Assembly: GCA_902474645.1 (NCBI GenBank)
Contig: CABRWN010000119.1
Coordinates: 1-6,657, forward strand
DNA length: 6,657 nt
Reading direction: 5' to 3'
Origin: an uncultured Collinsella sp.
GTDB lineage: Bacteria > Actinomycetota > Coriobacteriia > Coriobacteriales > Coriobacteriaceae
The notes under the pieces were generated by a model. It saw only the letters and a program-made list of their open reading frames with translations. It searched no databases and was not told the origin of the DNA. The position numbers and the translations under genes are program-made. Below are positions 1 through 5,103 of this stretch, piece by piece; the first letter of the stretch is position 1, and each line of letters opens with the position of its first letter.

Positions 1-101
1 GGCTTAGTTCCCCAATCGTCCTCGGGCATGCAAAAAGCCTCGCTGCGCACTTCGTGCGGCGAGGCTTTTTGCCCCCTGCGGAAAGATTGGGGAACTAAGC
101 C
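1..101. repeat. Compound palindrome, 17-bp outer arms
   Basis: The outer arms at 1-17 and 85-101 are perfect reverse complements (17 bp, beginning GGCTTAGTTCCCC). They enclose a second, independent hairpin at 30-72. Short unpaired stretches (18-29 and 73-84) separate the two stems. The outer arm may continue beyond the left edge of the window. The outer stem has no T-tract after it, so it is not needed for termination; it could be a repeat into which a terminator fits, or part of one folded RNA. Confidence 0.8.
30..72. terminator. Bidirectional rho-independent terminator
   Basis: Positions 30-43 and 59-72 are perfect complements, and the inner bases 46-50 and 54-58 also pair around a 3-base loop. 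The stem has a GC-rich centre (GCCTCGC) and an A5 tract on one side matching a T5 tract on the other, so it can act in both directions. It probably ends minus-strand transcripts from the right and plus-strand transcripts from outside the window. Confidence 0.8.
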
Positions 102-195
102 CTCGTCCCTCCCAGGTTGACCTACTCGAGGTCGTCGCCCTTGTGGCGTTAGAGCGGAAAAATTGGAGCGTTAGGGCTTCTTTGCTGATGGGGGA
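102..195. other. Short intergenic stretch, no gene seen
   Basis: I see no usable ORF here. On the minus strand there is a short frame reading RHKGDDLE before a TAG at 122-124, but it is preceded in frame by a TAA at 149-151, so at most it is a scrap of a decayed gene. The heptamer GCGTTAG occurs twice (146-152 and 168-174), with no obvious role. Confidence 0.4.
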
Positions 196-405
196 TTAGT
201 ATGCCCGGGCTTGGTTGGGGAATGCCTGGTCTAGTGAGGCTTGGAGTTTTTCGAAGGATGTCTGCAGGTTGAGGTGTTGGTCTGCAGAGCGTTTGGCTTT
301 TGTGGTGGGGGAGTCGAGGAGGCCGTTTCTCTGTGTCGGGGGGAAGGAGAAAAGGTTTGCATGTTTTAGGGATGGCTGCTGTGTTGCGTCATTGGAAGAA
401 TGCAT
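196..405 (-). CDS. Possible small hypothetical protein (69 aa)
   Basis: This minus-strand ORF starts at ATG 403-405 and is preceded by a strong ribosome site, GAGGAGG at 416-422, ten bases upstream. That site lies inside the end of another minus-strand frame that stops at 408-410, two bases before this ATG, an arrangement typical of translational coupling. The predicted protein is hydrophilic, rich in Gln, Ser, Lys and Asn, with no membrane segment, cysteine pair or recognisable domain. The C-terminal half (about residues 35-69) could form a helix. I do not recognise the family. The region is less GC-rich than the main genes, so it may be a remnant, a recent arrival or not coding. The overlapping plus-strand frame is less convincing. 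Confidence 0.3.
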   Translation of the reverse strand: MHSSNDATQQPSLKHANLFSFPPTQRNGLLDSPTTKAKRSADQHLNLQTSFEKLQASLDQAFPNQARAY

Positions 406-407
406 GC

Positions 408-500
408 TTATGCGGCCTCCTCGATGTCCACCAAAAGGTTGCGCACGGGGTGTGCTGCTAGGTCCCGTGCGTTGGCAGTATTATGCCGCGGCTGCTGCAA
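408..500 (-). other. Short minus-strand frame ahead of the 69-aa ORF
   Basis: A minus-strand frame ending in TAA at 408-410 reads plausibly like a protein C-terminus (…ARDLAAHPVRNLLVDIEEAA). The frame is open back to an in-frame TAG at 603-605 but has no ATG. A TTG at 498-500 would give 30 residues, without a clear ribosome site. Its two Glu codons form the GAGGAGG site of the following ORF. It may be the surviving 3' end of a truncated gene, such as the upstream partner of a two-gene operon, or a very small ORF. I cannot assign a function. Confidence 0.2.
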
Positions 501-659
501 AGAAGCGCTAAAGAAAGGCTTAACTTGGTTTGGTGTTACGATGAAACTGCAGGTCAGAGGTATTGAGTAACACTCTTGAAAGGTTTTGGGCTTAAGGGCT
601 TTCTAAGGTTTGTGACGCGGATGTGGCTTGCCTGTGTGGGGCGTGTGGACGGCTCGTTC
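501..659. other. Intergenic, no feature recognised
   Basis: This is the stretch immediately downstream of the minus-strand Nudix-Vsr gene. I found no convincing hairpin followed by a T-tract on the minus strand, so transcription may run on towards the terminator at 30-72. No plus-strand gene is supported. Confidence 0.3.
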
Positions 660-1646
660 CTAGCGCTGCGGTGCGGCGGCGCGTACTTGTTCGATGACCT
701 TTTCCATCGTGGCGTCGATGTGGTCTTTTTTGAGCTCGCATTCCCAGATGGTTATGGGCGTCCAGCCCATTTGAGTGAGTGCTGCCACGGCAGCGCGGTC
801 GCGCTCGACGTTGCGACGGAACTTTGCCTCCCAAAACTCAACGTTGCGCTTGGGCTGGCTAGGGTTGCACTTGGGGCAGCGGTGCCAAAAGCAGCCGTTG
901 ACGAAGATGGCGATCTTGCGCCCGGGGAAGGCGATGTCGGGCTTGCCGGGAACCTTCCATTCCAAGCGATAGCCCGTAAGGCCCGCGGCGCGCAGGCGCT
1001 GTCGTACGAGCAGCTCGGGCTTGGTGTTCGCGCGTTTGTTGCCCTTCATGGACTTTTTTATGGCGGCGCGACGGCGGACCAGTTCGCGCTCGTCAGCGGA
1101 GAGGTCCGAGGTATCGATGCCGTCGAGCAGGCCAGGCTTGGGACGCTTTTTGCTGCGACGCTTAGGTGCGCGCTTGGGTTTGGTGGCGGGTTTGTCGGCT
1201 GTGTTGGGCGCGGCGTCATCGGCGGAGCTTGCCTCGAGCCGGTCTTCCTTCAACTCAATCAGAGCATCGATAAGCCCTTTGTCGGCGGGCATCCACTCCA
1301 CCGTGGCAAGCGAGGTGCGCGGAATCCAGCGGATATCGAGCTGGCGGTCGTGCTTCTGAGGCTCATCGGATTCATCGGCGAGCGAGCAGTAGTAGCACTC
1401 CATGGAGAGATGAAAATCGGGGTAGTCATACTCAACGGTATAGAAATCGCGCAGGTTGGTGACTTTTACCTGCAGCTCTTCCATGAGCTCGCGGCGTACG
1501 GCGTCCTCGGGCGTCTCGCCGCGCATGAGCTTGCCACCGGGGAACTCCCAAAGTCCCTGCATGTCGCCATAGCCGCGCTGTACGGCAAGCAGCTCATCGG
1601 ATCCTTCCTTGCGAATGATCCCAGCGGCAACATGAACAGTCTTCAA
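660..1646 (-). CDS. Nudix hydrolase-Vsr mismatch endonuclease fusion (328 aa)
   Basis: The N-terminal domain (residues 1-135) is a MutT-like Nudix hydrolase. Its Nudix box spans 38-60: G38, E44, R52-E53-L54 and E56-E57 are in place, with Gln59 where Gly is usual. Such enzymes hydrolyse (oxidised or non-canonical) nucleoside triphosphates. A Lys/Arg/Pro-rich, probably disordered linker follows (about 138-172). The C-terminal domain (about 185-320) matches Vsr, the endonuclease that nicks at T:G mismatches made by 5-methylcytosine deamination. Visible Vsr motifs are NTKPE (207-211), PGKPD with catalytic-type D237, NGCFWH (250-255), the metal-site cysteines C257/C260, FW (271-272) and WEC (301-303). 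The start is TTG at 1644-1646, with AGAGAGGA six bases upstream; the stop is TAG at 660-662. No dcm-like methylase lies nearby. Both domains look intact. The long antisense ORF is a GC-driven shadow. Confidence 0.9.
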   Translation of the reverse strand: MKTVHVAAGIIRKEGSDELLAVQRGYGDMQGLWEFPGGKLMRGETPEDAVRRELMEELQVKVTNLRDFYTVEYDYPDFHLSMECYYCSLADESDEPQKHDRQLDIRWIPRTSLATVEWMPADKGLIDALIELKEDRLEASSADDAAPNTADKPATKPKRAPKRRSKKRPKPGLLDGIDTSDLSADERELVRRRAAIKKSMKGNKRANTKPELLVRQRLRAAGLTGYRLEWKVPGKPDIAFPGRKIAIFVNGCFWHRCPKCNPSQPKRNVEFWEAKFRRNVERDRAAVAALTQMGWTPITIWECELKKDHIDATMEKVIEQVRAAAPQR

Positions 1647-1652
1647 CAGGAG

Positions 1653-1659
1653 TCCTCTC
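1653..1659 (-). promoter_or_regulatory. Ribosome binding site fixing the TTG start
   Basis: GAGAGGA on the minus strand sits six bases before the TTG at 1644-1646. No ATG precedes the conserved start of the Nudix fold (KTVHVAAGII), so this site decides in favour of the TTG start. Confidence 0.7.
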
Positions 1660-1691
1660 TCAACATCAACACGTGGCAGGGTAGCTCATTT

Positions 1692-1804
1692 GGGTAGTCT
1701 TTTTGGGACGGGGCTTTTTTAGCTGCCCTATGTCAAACGCGGCCCCATGCTTCGAAGGCTTCGGATGGGGTAGCTAAAAAAGCCCCGTCCCAAAAAGACT
1801 ACCC
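1692..1804. repeat. 113-bp palindrome with perfect 33-bp arms
   Basis: Positions 1692-1724 and 1772-1804 are exact reverse complements over 33 bases. Each arm holds a G/C block (GGGACGGGGC and its complement) flanked by T5 and T6 (or A) tracts. The 47-base centre has its own hairpin at 1743-1770. The element lies between divergent genes. The stem is not followed by a T-tract on either strand, so it is not a normal terminator. It is more likely a dispersed palindromic repeat or an extruding cruciform. I have the impression that this arm sequence recurs in Collinsella genomes but could not check. Confidence 0.9.
1743..1770. repeat. Inner hairpin of the 113-bp palindrome
   Basis: CCCCAT (1743-1748) pairs with ATGGGG (1765-1770), and CGAA (1753-1756) pairs with TTCG (1760-1763) around a GGC loop. 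The palindrome is therefore nested: a long perfect stem, an asymmetric unpaired arm (1725-1742), then this hairpin. Confidence 0.6.
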
Positions 1805-1807
1805 GTA

Positions 1808-1836
1808 CCTTACACAACGGTAAGGCAAGCGTAAGC
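1808..1836 (+). promoter_or_regulatory. Candidate operator: inverted plus tandem GTAAG sites
   Basis: CCTTAC (1808-1813) and GTAAGG (1820-1825) form an inverted repeat with a 6-base centre. A third copy, GTAAGC at 1831-1836, makes a direct repeat with an 11-base period. Direct repeats spaced about one helical turn apart are typical of OmpR/PhoB-type response-regulator sites, the class that normally controls BceAB-type transporters. The inverted pair alone could instead suit a dimeric MerR- or TetR-like regulator. Position upstream of the ABC genes supports a role in their control; the regulator is not in the window. Confidence 0.35.
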
Positions 1837-1850
1837 CATATCGATGGTAG

Positions 1851-1879
1851 CTGACTCGTCTTCTTGCGACTATAGATGC
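1851..1879 (+). promoter_or_regulatory. Weak candidate promoter of the ABC operon
   Basis: CTGACT (1851-1856) and TAGATG (1874-1879) are separated by 17 bases. Both are poor matches to the sigma-70 consensus, as expected for an activator-dependent promoter. TATAGA (1871-1876) and TAGACT (1882-1887) are rival -10 choices, without good -35 partners. Any of them gives a very short leader before the ATG at 1909. Confidence 0.25.
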
Positions 1880-1898
1880 CGTAGACTAATCGCAAGAA
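1861..1898 (+). promoter_or_regulatory. 9-bp inverted repeat touching the ribosome site
   Basis: TTCTTGCGA (1861-1869) and TCGCAAGAA (1890-1898) are perfect reverse complements separated by 20 bases. The right arm overlaps the first two bases of the AAAGGA ribosome site (1897-1902), and the spacer covers the possible -10 elements. It could be an operator or, in mRNA that starts far enough upstream, a hairpin limiting translation. Confidence 0.5.
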
Positions 1899-1902
1899 AG
1901 GA
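1897..1902 (+). promoter_or_regulatory. Ribosome binding site of the ABC ATPase
   Basis: AAAGGA lies six bases before ATG 1909. It favours that start over the in-frame ATG at 1924 (residue 6). Confidence 0.7.
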
Positions 1903-1908
1903 CTCGGT

Positions 1909-2694
1909 ATGCAAACCACGCACATGGCGACCCCGGTACTGGAGGTCGCGCATCTCGAAAAGGTATATGGAGCGCTGGGCAACGTGACCCGCGCGCTCAA
2001 CGACGTCAGCTTTACGGTCAACCGCGGCGAATTTGTTGGTATCATGGGCGCTTCGGGCTCGGGCAAGTCGACGTTGCTCAACTGCGTGTCGACCATTGAT
2101 AGCGCCACGAGCGGCACGATCCGCATCAACGGCCAGGACGTGACGCGCATGAAGCAGGCTAAGCTTTCGCAGTTCCGCCGCGAAGAGCTCGGCTTTATCT
2201 TCCAGGACTCCAACCTGCTCGATACGCTCACGGCACGCGAGAACATCGCCCTGCCGCTCACCATTGCCCGCACAAACTCGGCAGAGATCTCGACCCGCGT
2301 GCAGGATGTGGCCGCGCGTCTGTCTATCAGTCAGGTGCTCGACAAGTATCCCTACCAGATGTCCGGCGGTCAGCAGCAGCGCGTTGCCGCGGCCCGCGCG
2401 CTCGTCACCGACCCCACCATGATCATGGCCGACGAGCCCACCGGCGCCCTCGATTCCAAGAGTGCCCGCCTGCTGCTCGAGAGCCTGGAGGCCCTCAATC
2501 GCCGCCTGCGCGCCACGGTGCTCATGGTCACGCACGACAGCTTTGCCGCCAGCTACACGAGCCGTGTGCTGTTTATTCGCGACGGCAAGATCTTCACCGA
2601 GCTGCGCCGCGGCGACACCGACCGCCGAGAGTTCTTCGACCGCATTATGGAGGTCGTTGCCATGATGGGCGGTGAGGGCTCCGATGCTCTGTAA
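1909..2694 (+). CDS. ABC transporter ATPase, BceA-like (261 aa)
   Basis: This is a complete ABC-type ATPase that would power the permease encoded next. Motifs in order: Walker A GASGSGKST (47-55), Q-loop Gln99 in FIFQD, signature MSGGQQQR (151-158), Walker B MIMADE (171-176), D-loop GALD (179-182) and H-loop His209. The signature, the DEPTGALD block and the length are typical of the MacB/LolD/BceA group, which pairs with FtsX-like permeases and acts at the cytoplasmic face of the membrane. Family members of the BceA branch confer resistance to, or sense, cell-wall-active peptide antibiotics. The reading frame overlaps the permease start by 11 bases, so the two are almost surely co-translated. 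Assignment to the Bce branch rests mainly on the permease; the real substrate cannot be read from the sequence. Confidence 0.92.
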   Translation: MQTTHMATPVLEVAHLEKVYGALGNVTRALNDVSFTVNRGEFVGIMGASGSGKSTLLNCVSTIDSATSGTIRINGQDVTRMKQAKLSQFRREELGFIFQDSNLLDTLTARENIALPLTIARTNSAEISTRVQDVAARLSISQVLDKYPYQMSGGQQQRVAAARALVTDPTMIMADEPTGALDSKSARLLLESLEALNRRLRATVLMVTHDSFAASYTSRVLFIRDGKIFTELRRGDTDRREFFDRIMEVVAMMGGEGSDAL

Positions 2695-4921
2695 ACTCGC
2701 TTGGGGCAACGTCCGCCGCGCCGGTCGCGACTACCTTGTCTACCTTTTGACGCTCACCCTGGGCGTCACGGTCTTCTATGCCTTTAACACCATCTCAATG
2801 CAGGTCGACATCGCCGGAATCGATGAAGAGGGCTTGGCGCAGGTTATGGGCAGCATGCTCGGCGACCTGACGTACTTTTTGGCCGGTGTCATGGCCTTTT
2901 TGATGGTGTACGCCAATAACTTCATCATGAAACGCCGCAAAAAGGAGTTTGGCCTGTACCAGGTGCTCGGCATGGGGCGCGGGCGCGTCGCCACGATCGT
3001 GGCGCTCGAGACGGTGATTGTCTCGGTGGTGGCCTTTGTCGCCGGCATTGTGCTGGGTGTGGGACTCTCCCAGCTCATGACGTTCTTTACGGCCTCGCTC
3101 TTTAAGACACAGATCGCCAATTTCCACTTCTTTTTCTCGATGCATGCGTTCAATCTGACCCTTGCCTGCATGCTCGTAATGTTTGTGCTCACGCTACTGC
3201 TGAACCTCCGCGCCGTGCGTCGTACCAAACTCATCGAGCTTATGGGTGCCGAGCGTCGCAACGAGAGCATCAAGACACGCAACCCCTGGATCGCGATTGC
3301 CATCTTTGTCGTGGGCGTGGTGCTTGTGGGCATGGCCTATTACCGTCTGCTACGTGATGGGTTCCCGCTAACCGCGACGGACAGCAAGCTGCAAGAGGCC
3401 ATGAACCAGTTTGGTATTACGACCGCTATGGTTACCGTGGGCACCTTTGCCCTGTTCTGGGGACTCTCGGGCATGCTCATCAAGCTGGTGCAGAGCCTGC
3501 GCGGCGTGTATTGGCGCGGCCTCAACATGTTTACCGTGCGCCAGCTTGCGGCCAAGGTCAACACGGTGTGCTTTTCGATGGGCGTCATCGCGATGCTCCT
3601 GTTTTTGGCCATCACCTCGGTGACGTGCGGTATGTCGATTGCCAACGTGATGAACGAGAATCTGGAGCGCTATAATCCGGCCGACATGTCACAGACGTAT
3701 GTCTATTACACGCCCGATACGCTCGACTTCTACAAAGAGTCTTTCAATCCGTCTGAGGCCGATCGAATGGTGCTGGCTGATACAACGGTCGATTTGTACT
3801 CCGCATGGCACGGCGATCGTATCGATCACGATAACGTTGCAGACGGTATTAAGGGCAAGTCGGCGGACAACAACGACGAGACCGGCAAGAAGGTCAATAT
3901 CGCCGATGTTGCCGGTGAGCATGTGCAGATCGATTCGTATCTGAGTTACCCGCTTGGCGGCTCGGATCCTTCGGTGACTCCAAGTGAGATGTGCAAGACC
4001 ATGGGCGAAAAGCTTCCCAAGGCGTTCGGGGGTAGCAATGCCGATACGATGGGTCTGTTTGTGACGCCGGCGAGCCAGTACAACAAACTGCGTCAGATGA
4101 TGGGCGAGGAGCCGGTGCACATCGGTCACGACCAGTATCTGCTCACGTGTGATATGGGCGGCGAGCTGGTCGACCTGTACACCAAGTATATGGCTGGCGG
4201 CCATGCCCTTACCTTGGGCGGGCATGAGCTCAAGCCCGCAACCGATAAGTCGGACGAAGATACGGCGGCCATCGCCAACTCGTCGATGGGCAGTAATCCG
4301 GGTACCGTCGTCGTTGCCGACGAGCTGTTGTCCCAACTTAATCTGCAGCCGTATTCCAGTAGCCTGCTCGTTAACTACAAACAGGGGATGGATACAACCG
4401 AGGCAGACGAGAGCATTAAATACACTGTGCTCGACAATCTGCTCGTTGACGGCAAGGAGTCGGGGTCGTGGGGAACCTTCATCACACGCTCCGAGATGTA
4501 CACGCAGGCAGCGCAAATGAACGGTCTTATTGGCTACCTAGCCATCTACATCGGCTTTGTATTGGTCGTTGCATGCGCGGCGATTCTGTCGATCCAGCAA
4601 CTCTCCAACGTGGCCGACGGCAGCCGCAGCTATCGTGTGCTGGCACAGATCGGCTGTGAGGACCGCCAGATTCGTCATTCGGTGATGGCGCAGCAAGCGG
4701 TATTCTTCCTGTTCCCGCTGGCAGTGGGCCTGGCGCACTCCTTTGTGGCACTTAAGGTGATCATCGAGCTGGTGAGCATTTTCGGAAATATGAGCATCGG
4801 CGGCACCGTGGGCCTCACCTGTGCAATCTTCCTGGCGGCCTACGGCGGCTACTTCCTGGTGACCTACCTCATGAGCACCGGCATGGTACAAGCCGCCATC
4901 GCCACCCGCTACAGCGAATAA
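2684..4921 (+). CDS. FtsX-like ABC permease, BceB-like (745 aa)
   Basis: I see ten hydrophobic segments, at about residues 17-39, 63-83, 102-130, 156-176, 201-222, 245-270, 293-317, 614-637, 668-693 and 705-730. A large hydrophilic domain (about 318-612) sits between segments 7 and 8. This 10-segment layout with one big extracytoplasmic loop is the hallmark of BceB-type permeases, which detect or remove peptide antibiotics bound to lipid II-cycle intermediates and usually signal to a partner histidine kinase. The loop, nearly 300 residues, seems long for the family. I chose ATG 2684 over GTG 2672: GAGG lies six bases upstream, and the start MLCKLAWGNVRRAGRDYLVY aligns with usual BceB N-termini. 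It overlaps the ATPase stop by 11 bases. No BceRS-like regulator lies in the window, so control must come from elsewhere. Confidence 0.88.
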   Translation: MLCKLAWGNVRRAGRDYLVYLLTLTLGVTVFYAFNTISMQVDIAGIDEEGLAQVMGSMLGDLTYFLAGVMAFLMVYANNFIMKRRKKEFGLYQVLGMGRGRVATIVALETVIVSVVAFVAGIVLGVGLSQLMTFFTASLFKTQIANFHFFFSMHAFNLTLACMLVMFVLTLLLNLRAVRRTKLIELMGAERRNESIKTRNPWIAIAIFVVGVVLVGMAYYRLLRDGFPLTATDSKLQEAMNQFGITTAMVTVGTFALFWGLSGMLIKLVQSLRGVYWRGLNMFTVRQLAAKVNTVCFSMGVIAMLLFLAITSVTCGMSIANVMNENLERYNPADMSQTYVYYTPDTLDFYKESFNPSEADRMVLADTTVDLYSAWHGDRIDHDNVADGIKGKSADNNDETGKKVNIADVAGEHVQIDSYLSYPLGGSDPSVTPSEMCKTMGEKLPKAFGGSNADTMGLFVTPASQYNKLRQMMGEEPVHIGHDQYLLTCDMGGELVDLYTKYMAGGHALTLGGHELKPATDKSDEDTAAIANSSMGSNPGTVVVADELLSQLNLQPYSSSLLVNYKQGMDTTEADESIKYTVLDNLLVDGKESGSWGTFITRSEMYTQAAQMNGLIGYLAIYIGFVLVVACAAILSIQQLSNVADGSRSYRVLAQIGCEDRQIRHSVMAQQAVFFLFPLAVGLAHSFVALKVIIELVSIFGNMSIGGTVGLTCAIFLAAYGGYFLVTYLMSTGMVQAAIATRYSE

Positions 4922-4965
4922 CTCGTTCAGCTTGGAATTATCGTAGGTTGAGCATAGGTCAGCGA

Positions 4966-5063
4966 AAACGCCCCTAAGCGAGCAAGGTGACGTGAAAGAG
5001 GAGGGAAGCGTACTTCGGTACGCGACCGACGATTGAACGTCAGATTGCCGCTTAGGGGCGTTT
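4966..5063. terminator. Compound hairpin, bidirectional terminator between convergent genes
   Basis: AAACGCCCCTAAGCG (4966-4980) and its exact complement (5049-5063) form a 15-bp outer stem. Reading rightwards it is followed by TTT; reading leftwards it is followed by TTTT. It lies between the ends of the permease (4921) and the DAHP synthase gene (5104), so it can end both. After a bulged A (4981), GCAA (4982-4985) pairs with TTGC (5045-5048). A purine-rich internal loop follows, then TGACGT (4988-4993) pairs with ACGTCA (5037-5042), and a central hairpin closes the structure. A 68-base structured insert is unusual for a simple terminator. Confidence 0.75.
5008..5023. repeat. Central cUUCGg hairpin
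   Basis: GCGTAC (5008-5013) and GTACGC (5018-5023) pair around TTCG. On the plus strand this makes the extra-stable C(UUCG)G tetraloop. It is flanked by a purine-rich strand (4994-5007) and an opposing strand (5024-5036) with no clear Watson-Crick match. Confidence 0.75.
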
Positions 5064-5103
5064 GCAGCGTCGAGCCGTTGCGCGGTTTGGTAAAACCACG
5101 CAA

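Noticed and set aside
576..1697. Long plus-strand ORF (373 codons) opposite the Nudix-Vsr gene
   Set aside because: It mirrors the GC-rich codons of the minus-strand gene, shows no known motif and has no good ribosome site; the minus strand carries two recognisable domains.
1731..1736. Perfect TTGACA on the minus strand inside the 113-bp palindrome, as a -35 box for the Nudix-Vsr gene
   Set aside because: At 16-18 bases downstream the sequence is a C/G block (CCCCG), so there is no matching -10 box.
1870..2709. Minus-strand ORF (279 codons) opposite the ABC ATPase
   Set aside because: It is antisense to an ATPase with complete Walker, signature and H-loop motifs, and its own translation shows no family features.
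3689..4516. Minus-strand ORF (275 codons) opposite the permease loop
   Set aside because: It is a shadow of the extracytoplasmic domain; the sense frame continues through it into transmembrane segments 8-10.
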